Source: Imperialibacter sp. EC-SDR9
GTDB taxonomy: Bacteria; Bacteroidota; Bacteroidia; Cytophagales; Cyclobacteriaceae
Direction of reading: 5' to 3'
DNA length: 64,000 nt
Assembly (NCBI RefSeq): GCF_902498805.1
Contig: NZ_LR701637.1
Span: forward strand, 186,001 to 250,000
Each line of letters opens with the position of its first letter. The first letter of the stretch is position 1. This document shows, piece by piece, positions 35,298 to 44,220 of the stretch. Position numbers and translations under genes: made by a program. The notes below the pieces were generated by a model. The model searched no databases, was not told the origin of the DNA, and was given only the letters and a program-made list of their open reading frames with translations.

Positions 35298-35436
35298 CTG
35301 TATAAATTTTACTTTTTAGCGGCCAGATCGGTCCGCCGAAGCGGGAATAGCCTGTACCATTACGGAATAAATCTTAGTCTGTTGACAGGTTATTCATCGT
35401 TCCACGCCGGTCCGGTGGGTAGGGTATTCCTTATGG

Positions 35437-36327
35437 CTATTTCTTTTTCTTGCCTTTCTTTGTCTTTAGCGATGCCAGATAGTCCAGGCTTTGCGGCACC
35501 TGCTCAAGGGCTCTCGAAGATTCATCTTCGATGAAATAGTGTTTGATCCCTATTTCCATGGCGGCTTCCATGGCCTCGGCAATGCCAACATCGCCCTGAC
35601 CAAGCACTACGTTGGTTTCAGGATCCTGGCGGCCCTGCAGGTTGTCTTTGCTTCCCGGCTTCCTGTCCTTCAAATGCAGTGAAGTAAAGCGAGTCGGGTA
35701 TTTTCTCAGCAACGCAGCAGGATTTTGTCCAGGGTTGCGCATCCAGAACACGTCCATTTGAACGGTGACATAGTCCGGGTTGGTATTGTCCATAAAATAC
35801 TCGTACAAGGTGCCATTGCCTCCTTCGTAGTCAACGAACTCATAACCATGGGCATGATAGGCGAAAGTCAGTCCGTTTTCCTTCAGGGTTTTTCCCGCCG
35901 CATTGAAGACCTCCACCCCTTTCTTCATCTCCTCAAGGGTCATCTTTTCCTCAGTATGGGGAATCCAGTAGCAGAGCACAAATTTGGCATTGTAAAACTT
36001 CGCATTATCGATGATTGCCTGAAGCTCATCTGGTTTTTGCAGTGCATCGAAGTTGCTACCAACTGCTACTACTTTGAGCCCGTATTTTTCGAGCAGCTTT
36101 TTATACGCCTCCTTGTCAATTCCACGTGGTGTGCCTCCTTCAAGCTCTTTGACGCCCAGCTCTTGTAGACGAGCCAGCGTCTTTTCCACATCTACTTTCA
36201 TGAGTTCTCTCATGCTACCCATCTGAATGCCAATTTCCTGGGCCATTGTCGCAGGAGATCCCGCCAAAAGGGCCAGCAGCAGCAACAAAATCGTTCTTTT
36301 AGAGAAAGGGGTTATCGTCTTGTTCAT
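35437..36327 (-). CDS. Secreted sugar phosphate isomerase/epimerase-like TIM barrel protein
   Basis: A 296-residue protein with a clear signal peptide (RTILLLLLALLAGSPATMAQ). The rest is an AP-endonuclease-2/xylose-isomerase-like barrel: IGIQMGSMRELMKVD, VKELEGGTPRGID, FAYHAHGYEF (about residues 157-166, metal-binding His), VTVQMDVFWMRN (about 188-199), SLHLKDRK (about 218-225) and HYFIEDESS near the C-terminus. The acidic and His residues expected for a divalent metal are present. Export makes a role on free sugars or sugar derivatives in the periplasm likely, rather than on sugar phosphates. It ends in a Lys-rich tail (KTKKGKKKK). Confidence 0.82.
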   Translation of the reverse strand: MNKTITPFSKRTILLLLLALLAGSPATMAQEIGIQMGSMRELMKVDVEKTLARLQELGVKELEGGTPRGIDKEAYKKLLEKYGLKVVAVGSNFDALQKPDELQAIIDNAKFYNAKFVLCYWIPHTEEKMTLEEMKKGVEVFNAAGKTLKENGLTFAYHAHGYEFVDYEGGNGTLYEYFMDNTNPDYVTVQMDVFWMRNPGQNPAALLRKYPTRFTSLHLKDRKPGSKDNLQGRQDPETNVVLGQGDVGIAEAMEAAMEIGIKHYFIEDESSRALEQVPQSLDYLASLKTKKGKKKK

Positions 36328-36556
36328 ATTTTTTTATTTAGGGTGATTCACATGTTCATATTAGCCCTAATTTAAGGAATGTACAACACGTTTTCCACCA
36401 GTAATTGCGCCAAACGGTCTAACCTGGAACTCCATTTGTATCAAAATGGGGTGGCATTATGTGAGAAAACCAACCAGTGAAAACTAAGTCAATGGGAATG
36501 CGCCATGATAATGGTTAAATTCCAACCTTATACATACTACATTCTATTTTCACCCT
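36328..36556. other. Divergent promoter region
   Basis: A 229-base region between the divergently transcribed sugar isomerase-like gene and the large lipoprotein gene must hold both promoters. I see a 6-bp dyad CCATTT/AAATGG at 36432-36449 and no exact TAnnTTTG box on the plus strand. Nothing else is recognised. Confidence 0.4.
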
Positions 36557-39358
36557 ATGAGAACTACATCAAGTGACTGGCTCCGTGCGGGGGCTGCTTT
36601 TTTTATATCCCTTTCGATTTTCTCCTGCTCTCCGTCAGAAAAGCAGTTCGATAAAACTCCTCAGCTGAGCACTTCTCAGGATACAATCAACCTCCCCGTT
36701 GTGCAGTTACCAGAGGGAGCCGACACCACCAACGCCTATTGGCAAGGCATTGACCTTGAGCCAAAGAAGCCGGTGATACCATTGCCCGTAAATGGAGAAA
36801 AGGCCAGGCTCCTGCTTCAGCCCGGCTACAGCCTTGAACCAATTTTAACAGAGCCGCAAATACAGCAGCCAGGTGCCATTACTTTTGATGGCAACGGCAG
36901 AATGTACGTGCTGGAATTACGCACCTACATGCTTACAGCTGATTCCGAAGGTACGCTTGAACCAGTAAGCGCCATTTCCCGCTGGGAAGACAAAGACAAT
37001 GATGGCATCTATGAGACGGGGGGAACGTTTGTCGACAGCCTCGTTTTCCCAAGATTTGTTCTGGCCTTTGGCCCCAACAGTGTGCTGACCATGGAGTCGA
37101 ACACCGACAATGTGTATATGTTTACCGACACCGACAATGACGGCAAGGCGGACGAAAAGGAGTTTTTTACAGATAATTTTGGCCGCCCGGGTAATGTGGA
37201 GCATCAACAAGCATTTTTGTACTGGGGCATGGACAACTGGTTATACAGCACAGTGAACCCCTTCAGGGTGAGATGGACGCCCAATGGTGTGATAAGGGAA
37301 GCCACAGGCTCCAACCACGCCCAGTGGGGAATTTCGCATGACGATGATGGCAAACTCTGGTTTCAGGGCGGGTCTAACGGTTTACCCATGTCCTTTCAAT
37401 TTCCGATTCATTATGGCGACTATATTGTAAAAGACGTGAACTATGCAGAGGGCTTCGATGTGCCCTGGGGAGCACCCGTAAAGATAGCCGACATGCAGGG
37501 CGGTATGGGTGCGGTGCGAATGCCCGAGGGAACCTTGAACAGAGTGACAGGTGCAGCTGGCAACGATGTGTACCGGGGCGACAGGCTGCCAAAAGAGCTC
37601 TACGGCCAATACTTCTACGGCGAACCTGTAGCAAGAATCGTCAGGCAAATCAATCCTGTAGTTAACGAAGGTTTGACGACGCTACACAACGTCTTTCAGG
37701 ATCAAAAATCAGAGTTCATTCGCTCAACTGATCCACTTTTCCGTCCGGTTGACATGACGACAGCGCCAGACGGCACCATGTACATTACGGACATGTACCA
37801 CGGCATTATCCAGGAGGGAGAATGGACACCTGTGGGCTCTTACCTGAGAGCGAAAATTGAGCAGTATCAGCTCGACAAAGTCGTAGGACTGGGAAGAATC
37901 TGGAGACTAAGCCATAAGGATTTTCAAAGAGACAAGACAAAGCCAAAGATGTACGACCAAAAATCGTCGGAGCTTCTGGCATACCTCAGTCACCCAAATG
38001 GTTGGTGGAGAGACATGGCGCAGCAGGTACTGGTGCAGCGCCAGGATAAGTCGGTAGCTCCTGAGTTAGTTAAGATGGCAAAGACAAGTGACAACCTTCT
38101 GGCTCGTTTTCACGCTTTGTGGGTGCTCGAAGGTATCGGCGCACTCGACGCTGGTCTTGTCAGGGAAATGATGAAAGATTCCAATCCACGTATGCGCATT
38201 CAAGCCATGTGGGTGGGCGAAACACTTTATAAGGCTGGTGACATGTCGCTTGGGGCTGACTACGTGCGTATGATGAACGATGAGGACACCATGGTGAAAA
38301 TGCGTGCCATGATGACCGGGCGCCTCCTCAAAATTCCGGGAACGGAACAGGCTGTGAAGGCAGTAATGACCGCAGATCAAACAGCCGGTGTGCAGTTGGT
38401 GGCGCAGCAGGTACTGGAACCAGTCGTAGTTAATTCATTCTTTGGGCGCAACAACCCCAACTACTCGGAAAAAGAGCAGGTGCTGCTTGAAAAAGGTGCC
38501 GATATATACAACAGCCTGTGTGCTACCTGCCATGGTACGCTGGGGCTCGGAGCTCCTGGCGGGCAAGGCAAGTTAATGGCACCATCGCTGGCCGCTTCAA
38601 AGCGAGTAAAGGGCCACCCGGACTATGTGATTAAGACTCTGCTGCACGGCCTCACAGGAGATATCGAAGGCACTTCGTACACAGGTATCATGATGGCCCC
38701 CATGGGCAACAATGATGACGAATGGATTGCCGCAGCGGCATCGTTTATCAGGGCCAATTTTGAAAATGAATCGTCACTGGTTACCGCCGAAGACGTAGCC
38801 AGAGTGAGAGCAAGTACGACAGCACAAACCAAGTCGTATACATACCCTGAGCTGTTCGCCTCAGTTCCCAAAGTTTTGACGCCAGCAGACAACTGGAAAA
38901 TGACTGCCAGCCACACTGCCAACACCAGAAAGGGAAGTACAGCATCGGCAAAGGGAGCCTTCAACTTCGAAGGCTGGACAACAGGCATTACCCAACAGGC
39001 GGGCATGTGGTACCAGGTGCAGTTGCCTAAACCTGCCACCATTACCGAAATCCATTTCACCTCGCCGCCCATCAGCCGGGGCTGGAGACCAGGCTCACCT
39101 CCTCCAATCCATACCTATCCAAAAGAGTATGATCTGGAAGTGTCGATGGACGGCAAGCAGTGGACAAAATTGCTGGAGAAGGCGAAAGGTGACAATGCTT
39201 CAATGGCTATTAGAATAGCTCCTGTAGAAACGAAATTCCTGCGCATGACTTTAACAAAATCCGATTCTATCGTACACGGAGAGTTCCGTGGGCGCTCCAT
39301 CGACTTTGAGGTCACCTGGACCATGCGGGAGATGAAGCTTTATGGGTTTATGGAGTAG
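36557..39358 (+). CDS. PVC-type propeller dehydrogenase lipoprotein with cytochrome c and discoidin-like domains
   Basis: A 933-residue lipoprotein (signal AGAAFFISLSIFSC). Residues about 85-455 form a beta-propeller of the membrane-bound dehydrogenase/PVC type: GAITFDGNGRMYVLELRTY, SRWEDKDNDGIYETGGTF, DTDNDGKADEKEFF (calcium-loop like) and PVDMTTAPDGTMYITDMYHG. HEAT-like helices follow (about 480-630). A heme site CATCH at residues 655-659 with a later Met-rich GIMMAPMG (axial ligand candidate) forms a cytochrome c domain. The last 170 residues end in a discoidin/F5-8C-like fold (ITEIHFTSPPISRGWRPGSP; DLEVSMDGKQWTKL). It probably oxidises a sugar or alcohol outside the inner membrane. The heme-attachment genes lie just downstream. 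Confidence 0.85.
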   Translation: MRTTSSDWLRAGAAFFISLSIFSCSPSEKQFDKTPQLSTSQDTINLPVVQLPEGADTTNAYWQGIDLEPKKPVIPLPVNGEKARLLLQPGYSLEPILTEPQIQQPGAITFDGNGRMYVLELRTYMLTADSEGTLEPVSAISRWEDKDNDGIYETGGTFVDSLVFPRFVLAFGPNSVLTMESNTDNVYMFTDTDNDGKADEKEFFTDNFGRPGNVEHQQAFLYWGMDNWLYSTVNPFRVRWTPNGVIREATGSNHAQWGISHDDDGKLWFQGGSNGLPMSFQFPIHYGDYIVKDVNYAEGFDVPWGAPVKIADMQGGMGAVRMPEGTLNRVTGAAGNDVYRGDRLPKELYGQYFYGEPVARIVRQINPVVNEGLTTLHNVFQDQKSEFIRSTDPLFRPVDMTTAPDGTMYITDMYHGIIQEGEWTPVGSYLRAKIEQYQLDKVVGLGRIWRLSHKDFQRDKTKPKMYDQKSSELLAYLSHPNGWWRDMAQQVLVQRQDKSVAPELVKMAKTSDNLLARFHALWVLEGIGALDAGLVREMMKDSNPRMRIQAMWVGETLYKAGDMSLGADYVRMMNDEDTMVKMRAMMTGRLLKIPGTEQAVKAVMTADQTAGVQLVAQQVLEPVVVNSFFGRNNPNYSEKEQVLLEKGADIYNSLCATCHGTLGLGAPGGQGKLMAPSLAASKRVKGHPDYVIKTLLHGLTGDIEGTSYTGIMMAPMGNNDDEWIAAAASFIRANFENESSLVTAEDVARVRASTTAQTKSYTYPELFASVPKVLTPADNWKMTASHTANTRKGSTASAKGAFNFEGWTTGITQQAGMWYQVQLPKPATITEIHFTSPPISRGWRPGSPPPIHTYPKEYDLEVSMDGKQWTKLLEKAKGDNASMAIRIAPVETKFLRMTLTKSDSIVHGEFRGRSIDFEVTWTMREMKLYGFME

Positions 39359-39405
39359 AAAGATCAACAGTTTTTCTCTTTGCCAAAAAGTTTTTCCGAT
39401 TTGAC

Positions 39406-39443
39406 AGTTGGGGGAGGCAATCAAATTGCTTCCCTCAACTTTT
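39406..39443 (+). terminator. Intrinsic terminator after the propeller lipoprotein gene
   Basis: A 16-bp stem (39406-39421 with 39425-39440, two G-U wobbles) closes on the 3-base loop CAA and is followed by TTTT. It lies about 50 bases after the stop and separates this gene from the ccm operon. Confidence 0.75.
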
Positions 39444-39516
39444 ATACAGTGCCTGTTAATGCCTCAAATCAGCGCTCTTTAACTGTCTTTTGCTACCAAA
39501 ACACTTTTTTCTGATG

Positions 39517-39524
39517 TAACTTTG
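39517..39524 (+). promoter_or_regulatory. -7 box upstream of ccmB
   Basis: TAACTTTG matches TAnnTTTG exactly and lies 14 bases before the ATG at 39539. The nearest TTTG upstream (39489-39492) leaves a 24-base spacer, slightly longer than the usual 19-21. A very short leader is implied. Confidence 0.5.
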
Positions 39525-39538
39525 CGCCACCAAAAAAT

Positions 39539-40207
39539 ATGTGGGCTGAAGTCAAATATCTGTTCCTCAAAGAGGTCACCCTTGAATGGAGGCAAAAGTA
39601 TGCTTTCAACGGCCTCCTGTTGTTTACTGTCAGCACCATTTTCATCATCTACCTGAGTCTGCGAGTTAAAAATCAGGCCGGACTTCCCGACCATTTGTGG
39701 AATGCCCTCTTCTGGATAATAATTCTTTTTTCTGCCATCAATGCGGTTGCCAAAAGCTTCCTTCAGGAGTCTCCCGGCAGGCAGCTCTACTACTACATTT
39801 CAGTGCACCCAATCAGCCTGATCATGGCGAAAATGATCTACAACAGTTTGCTGATGGTGGTACTGGCAGTGATTGCGGTGGTAGTATACGGAACGGTTTT
39901 GGGCTATCCGGTCATCAACACACTGATGTTTGCCTCAGTGGTGGCGCTGGCCTCCGTAGGTATTTCATCAGTACTCACGATGATGTCAGCCATTGCTTCA
40001 AAAGCTGGCAACAATACCGTACTTATGGCCATTTTGAGTCTGCCCTTGCTCATACCCATTCTCCTGCTGTCAATTAAAGCTGTAAAGAATGCTATTGATG
40101 ACCTAACTTGGGCCGACACATCAGACGAACTAATTACGCTGGCGGCCGTAGATTGCATTGGAATTGCGTTGGGCTATGTGTTGTTTCCTTTTCTCTGGAA
40201 AAGCTGA
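39539..40207 (+). CDS. ccmB: Heme exporter protein CcmB
   Basis: A 222-residue protein with six hydrophobic segments (for example YAFNGLLLFTVSTIFIIYLS, LLMVVLAVIAVVVYG and VLMAILSLPLLIPILLLSI). The N-terminal FLKEVTLEWRQKYA and the ESPGRQLYYY segment (about residues 77-86) match the CcmB family. CcmB is the membrane part of the CcmAB ABC complex that releases holo-CcmE from CcmC in cytochrome c maturation. No ccmA ATPase gene is found in the window. The ccmC start lies one base after its stop. Confidence 0.9.
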   Translation: MWAEVKYLFLKEVTLEWRQKYAFNGLLLFTVSTIFIIYLSLRVKNQAGLPDHLWNALFWIIILFSAINAVAKSFLQESPGRQLYYYISVHPISLIMAKMIYNSLLMVVLAVIAVVVYGTVLGYPVINTLMFASVVALASVGISSVLTMMSAIASKAGNNTVLMAILSLPLLIPILLLSIKAVKNAIDDLTWADTSDELITLAAVDCIGIALGYVLFPFLWKS

Positions 40208-40208
40208 T

Positions 40209-40880
40209 ATGGATAAATTGATAAGAAAATGGTGGTGGAAAATCCTGGCAGTTGTGCTCATGCTCTACGTAGTGTGTGCAGGTCTTCTTTTTGACGTTCC
40301 CCGGCTGGTGATTCTGAATGAAACCATCAGGGTGCTGCATTTTCACGTGCCCATGTGGTTCGGTATGATTTTGCTTTTGCTGGCGTCGGTAGTTTACGCC
40401 ATTAAAAACCTTTCTAACCCCAGCCCAAAAAACGACATCTATAGTTTGGAGTTTGCCAACGTTGGTGTAGCATTTGGTGTGATGGGCATTGTAACTGGCA
40501 TGATTTGGGCCAATTTTACCTGGGGAGAGCCCTGGAGCAACGACCCCAAACAAAACGCTTCCGCCATCGGCATCCTTATCTATTTCGCCTATTTTATACT
40601 TAGAGGATCGATAGAGGACGAAAACACCAAGGCAAGGATAAGTGCGGTTTACAACATATTTGCCTTTGCCATTTTAATCCCTCTTTTGTTTATCCTTCCC
40701 CGGCTTACCGACTCACTGCACCCCGGCAACGGCGGCAACCCCGGTTTCAATGCCTATGACCTGGATAGCAAACTGAGGAAAGTGTTTTACACCGCAGTTA
40801 TTGGCTGGTCGCTCATAGGTTTTTGGATCGCCACCATCAGGGTCAGAATGAGATTAGTTCAACATGTTACAGAGCAATAA
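40209..40880 (+). CDS. ccmC: Heme handling protein CcmC
   Basis: A 223-residue protein from the ATG at 40209; a longer frame from 40158 would overlap ccmB for 50 bases and is rejected. Six hydrophobic helices are visible. FHVPMWFGMILLLL (about residues 40-53) holds a conserved external His. The tryptophan-rich periplasmic segment is WGEPWSNDPKQNA, an altered WWD motif, and a second His lies in LTDSLHPGNGG. CcmC loads heme onto CcmE. The usual WGTWW-x-WD pattern is less complete here. Confidence 0.92.
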   Translation: MDKLIRKWWWKILAVVLMLYVVCAGLLFDVPRLVILNETIRVLHFHVPMWFGMILLLLASVVYAIKNLSNPSPKNDIYSLEFANVGVAFGVMGIVTGMIWANFTWGEPWSNDPKQNASAIGILIYFAYFILRGSIEDENTKARISAVYNIFAFAILIPLLFILPRLTDSLHPGNGGNPGFNAYDLDSKLRKVFYTAVIGWSLIGFWIATIRVRMRLVQHVTEQ

Positions 40881-40881
40881 A

Positions 40882-41151
40882 ATGAAGCATACACTTTCCA
40901 TAGCACTGTTTACCACAGGCATGTTTTTGTCAACCAGCCTCTGGGCACAGGAAAAACATAAAATAGATGAAAACGATTATGCCAATCAATCTGTTGAAAT
41001 GGCAGACGGCTTCCGGGCCGAGGGAAAAATCTATGTCGTAGTAGCAGTAATGGTGGCCCTCTTGGGAGGATTTACCTTCTACGTGGTAAGGATGGACATG
41101 AAAGTGACGGGCCTGGAAAAAAAGGTAGAGGAATTTCTGCAAGGAAAATAA
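40882..41151 (+). CDS. CcmD-like small membrane protein
   Basis: An 89-residue protein. From the ATG at 40882 (one base after the ccmC stop) it has a signal-like helix (LSIALFTTGMFLSTSLWAQ), an acidic linker, then a single membrane helix EGKIYVVVAVMVALLGGFTFYV and a basic coiled tail (VTGLEKKVEEFLQGK). The C-terminal helix and the position between ccmC and ccmE are those of CcmD, which helps free heme-CcmE from CcmC. CcmD is poorly conserved, so the assignment depends mainly on context. Confidence 0.7.
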   Translation: MKHTLSIALFTTGMFLSTSLWAQEKHKIDENDYANQSVEMADGFRAEGKIYVVVAVMVALLGGFTFYVVRMDMKVTGLEKKVEEFLQGK

Positions 41152-41184
41152 GGTTTAGGTAGTTGAAATATAAAAAGAGAGTCA

Positions 41185-41601
41185 ATGAAAAAGTCGCACA
41201 TATTCGGAATCATCATCATAGCTGTGGCTGTCATGGTTATTGTTTCCACAGCGGGTGACGCAAGCACCTATGTGAGCTTTGGAGAAGCCCAGGAGTTAGC
41301 CGAAAAAGGCAACGCAAACATGATCCATGTGGTGGGAGCCCTAAAGAAAGACGAGCAGGGTCAGCCAGTTGGTATTCAAACCAGCCCCGATATGCTCTCC
41401 TTCTCCTTCATCATGGTTGATCAAGACAACCTTGAACAAGAAGTGATTTACAACCAGCCCATGCCCATGGACTTTCTAAGGTCGGAGCAGGTAGTGGTGG
41501 TGGGCTCTTACAAGAAAAATAAATTCATTGCCGACAAAATCCTGATGAAGTGCCCTTCAAAATATCAGGAGAATGAAATAAAAGTTGGAGAGGTCAGATA
41601 A
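41185..41601 (+). CDS. ccmE: Cytochrome c maturation heme chaperone CcmE, Cys-type
   Basis: A 138-residue protein with an N-terminal anchor (SHIFGIIIIAVAVMVIVS) and the CcmE OB-fold: MIHVVGALKKDEQGQPVGI, FSFIMVDQDN, EVIYNQPMPMDFLRSEQVVV and GSYKKNKFIADKILMKCPSKY. In standard CcmE the last strand leads to a His that binds heme covalently (H-D-E-x-Y). Here the position is a Cys in C-P-S-K-Y, the CXXXY form known from Desulfovibrio and archaea. This protein therefore carries heme through a different attachment residue. Neighbours ccmC, ccmD-like and ccmF support the role. Confidence 0.92.
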   Translation: MKKSHIFGIIIIAVAVMVIVSTAGDASTYVSFGEAQELAEKGNANMIHVVGALKKDEQGQPVGIQTSPDMLSFSFIMVDQDNLEQEVIYNQPMPMDFLRSEQVVVVGSYKKNKFIADKILMKCPSKYQENEIKVGEVR

Positions 41602-41614
41602 GCCCGAAAAGTAG

Positions 41615-44149
41615 ATGATACATACCTTTGTTGGTAATTTAGGTCACTTTTTAGTGATCACAGCGTTTGTTTCTGTTCTCATCAGCGCATTTTCATATTG
41701 GAAAGCCCAGCGTTCCGATGAAATTGCCAAGCCTTCCTGGCTTAGCTATGCACGCATCGCCTTTTACATTCATGGCGCTTCCGTATTTGGTGTTGTTGCC
41801 TCGCTCTTTTACATCATCAACAGCCACTATTTCGAGTACCACTATGCCTGGAGCCACTCCTCTGCTGAGCTTCCGGTCTACTATCAGATTGCTACATTTT
41901 GGAACGGCCAGGAAGGCTCTTTCCTGCTGTGGGCATTCTGGCATGTCATTCTTGGGGCGATCCTGATCAACACCAACAAGTTTTGGGAAGCACCCATCAT
42001 GGCCGTTTTCGCTGCTGTGCAAGCCTTCCTTCTGTCAATGATCCTTGGGGTCGTTATTTTCAATGTAAAGTTTGGAAGCTCGCCGTTCATTTTGCTGCGT
42101 GAGGCAATGAATGCGCCGATTTTCCAGCTCAACCCGGACTTCGTTCCCAAAGATGGCTCAGGCCTCAACCCCCTGCTTCAGAACTACTGGATGGTCATTC
42201 ACCCCCCAACTTTGTTCCTGGGCTTTGCCACCACTATTATCCCATTTGTGTATTGCATGGCTGGGCTTTGGATAGGAAAATACAAAGAATGGGTCAGGCC
42301 GGCACTGCCGTGGGCACTGTTTTCGGCAGTCACACTCGGCATTGGCATATTGATGGGCGCCTACTGGGCTTACGAAACGCTAAATTTTGGAGGCTACTGG
42401 AACTGGGATCCCGTGGAAAACGCCATCTACGTGCCGTGGCTGGTGCTGGTGGCAGCCATCCACACCATGATCACCTTCAAGAAAAGTAACAACGCACTGA
42501 AGGCATCCATGGTGCTGTCCATTGCTACGTTCATCTTGGTGCTTTATGCCACATTCCTTACTCGTTCCGGTATACTAGGCGATTCATCAGTCCATTCGTT
42601 TACTGATCTCGGGCTTTCCGGCCAGCTCCTTGTCTATCTTCTAACGTTTACAGTGCTATCCGTTTGGCTTTTGGGCAAAACCTGGAGCAAGATACCCACC
42701 TCCGAAGAGGAAGTTTCCACTTACTCCAGAGAGTTCTGGATTTTCATGGGTGCCGCCACGCTTTGTGTAATGGCCTTTCAGGTGATTATACCCACTTCCA
42801 TCCCTGTATGGAATGCCATTGTTGAGCTGTTTGGCGGCATCTCCAATGTAGCGCCCCCGGCTGATCAGGTCGCTTTCTACAGCAAGTGGCAAATCTGGCT
42901 GGCAGTTATCCTGGCCCTGCTCTCAGGAACAGGGCAGTTTTTCTGGTGGAAAAAAGTGGACAAACAAAAGCTCAAGGAGTCCCTCTTTTACCCCGCAGTT
43001 ATTTCTTTGCTGGGTTCTGGAATTATTATTGTTGTGGCTAAAGTCACCGAGCCAGCCTACATTCTTTTGCTTACCGCAGGCATCTATTCCATCGTTGCTA
43101 ATGGAAAAATTCTTTTTTCGTTGCTGAAAACGAGCCCCAAACTGGCAGGCGGAGCCGTGGCACACATTGGCATAGCCATGATGCTGGTGGGTGTTCTTTT
43201 CTCTTCTGGCTATTCCAAGATCATTTCCCTTAACAATACCGGAATGATTTGGAATAAGGACTTTCCGGAGGAAATGAACACAAAGAATCTCCTGCTGTTT
43301 CAGCATGAAACCGTGCAAATGGGGGACTATTCTCTAAATTATAAAGGTCTCAGAAAAGAAATAGATGGCTTTCCTGGCTATGTGAGCACTAGTGCTATTG
43401 AAGCTTTTGGCGATGCCTACAAAGTAGTGGCCCGAAAGGACATAGAGTGGAAGGGAAAGAAATATTTTTCCGAAGGAGATACACTGGTTCTTGACAACCC
43501 TGAAAACAGTTTCTTCGAAATTGAATATTCGAAAAGCGACGGCAAAAAATTTACGCTATACCCCAGGTTCCAAATCAACGAGTCGATGGGGATGCAAGTC
43601 TATTCTCCTGATATCAAAAGAACTCTTACCTCCGATTTGTATACCCACGTAAGAACCTTTCCGGATCCCGAATCTGAAACAGAGTGGAACGAAATGGAAG
43701 AGGTGACCGTAAAGGTTGGCGAAACTTTTTTTGTGAACGACTTTGTTGCCAGGGTGCAGGGCATTGAAAGAATAACGGAAATCCCACAAGTGACATTGGG
43801 GCCCGAAGACGTGGCAATCAAGGCAAGAATCGTTATTAGTGGCGCCGATGAAGACTATATTGTGGAGCCTATTTACCTGATCAAGGACAGAATGATCGGT
43901 CTGATACCTGAGGAGGTGAAGGATGTCGCTTCAAAAATCACTTTCCTTAACGTCCACCCTGAAAGCAATAGCTTCACTTTTGGCATCAACACCACACAAA
44001 AGGAGTGGGTTATTCTGGAGGCCGTAGTTAAGCCTTATATCAACGTCCTTTGGACAGGCACCCTAATCATGGTACTTGGTTTTGCCATGGCCATTCGCAG
44101 GCGCTATGTCGAGTTTATCAAAATGAGAGACAAGGGCCAGGAGGAATAA
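41615..44149 (+). CDS. ccmF: Cytochrome c heme lyase subunit CcmF
   Basis: An 844-residue polytopic protein (about twelve to fifteen helices). The WWD domain is FGGYWNWDPVENAIYVPW (about residues 269-286). HPPTLFLGFA (about 195-204) carries one conserved His and SHSSAELPVYYQ (about 79-90) another. It is longer than typical 630-680-residue CcmF; the extra part is a large hydrophilic region near residues 560-800 that ends before the last helix (LWTGTLIMVLGFAMAI). CcmF takes heme from CcmE and attaches it to apocytochrome c. It starts 13 bases after ccmE; ccmH and ccmG are not in the window. Confidence 0.92.
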   Translation: MIHTFVGNLGHFLVITAFVSVLISAFSYWKAQRSDEIAKPSWLSYARIAFYIHGASVFGVVASLFYIINSHYFEYHYAWSHSSAELPVYYQIATFWNGQEGSFLLWAFWHVILGAILINTNKFWEAPIMAVFAAVQAFLLSMILGVVIFNVKFGSSPFILLREAMNAPIFQLNPDFVPKDGSGLNPLLQNYWMVIHPPTLFLGFATTIIPFVYCMAGLWIGKYKEWVRPALPWALFSAVTLGIGILMGAYWAYETLNFGGYWNWDPVENAIYVPWLVLVAAIHTMITFKKSNNALKASMVLSIATFILVLYATFLTRSGILGDSSVHSFTDLGLSGQLLVYLLTFTVLSVWLLGKTWSKIPTSEEEVSTYSREFWIFMGAATLCVMAFQVIIPTSIPVWNAIVELFGGISNVAPPADQVAFYSKWQIWLAVILALLSGTGQFFWWKKVDKQKLKESLFYPAVISLLGSGIIIVVAKVTEPAYILLLTAGIYSIVANGKILFSLLKTSPKLAGGAVAHIGIAMMLVGVLFSSGYSKIISLNNTGMIWNKDFPEEMNTKNLLLFQHETVQMGDYSLNYKGLRKEIDGFPGYVSTSAIEAFGDAYKVVARKDIEWKGKKYFSEGDTLVLDNPENSFFEIEYSKSDGKKFTLYPRFQINESMGMQVYSPDIKRTLTSDLYTHVRTFPDPESETEWNEMEEVTVKVGETFFVNDFVARVQGIERITEIPQVTLGPEDVAIKARIVISGADEDYIVEPIYLIKDRMIGLIPEEVKDVASKITFLNVHPESNSFTFGINTTQKEWVILEAVVKPYINVLWTGTLIMVLGFAMAIRRRYVEFIKMRDKGQEE

Positions 44150-44220
44150 GCCATTCAAGTAAAGTGGTTTAACAATCAAGTCAATTTTACTACCTTCATA
44201 GCCGAACAATCAATCGACCT

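Noticed and set aside
40158-40208. Upstream extension of ccmC
   Set aside because: It would overlap ccmB by 50 bases and add a non-homologous N-terminus; the ATG at 40209 follows the ccmB stop directly.
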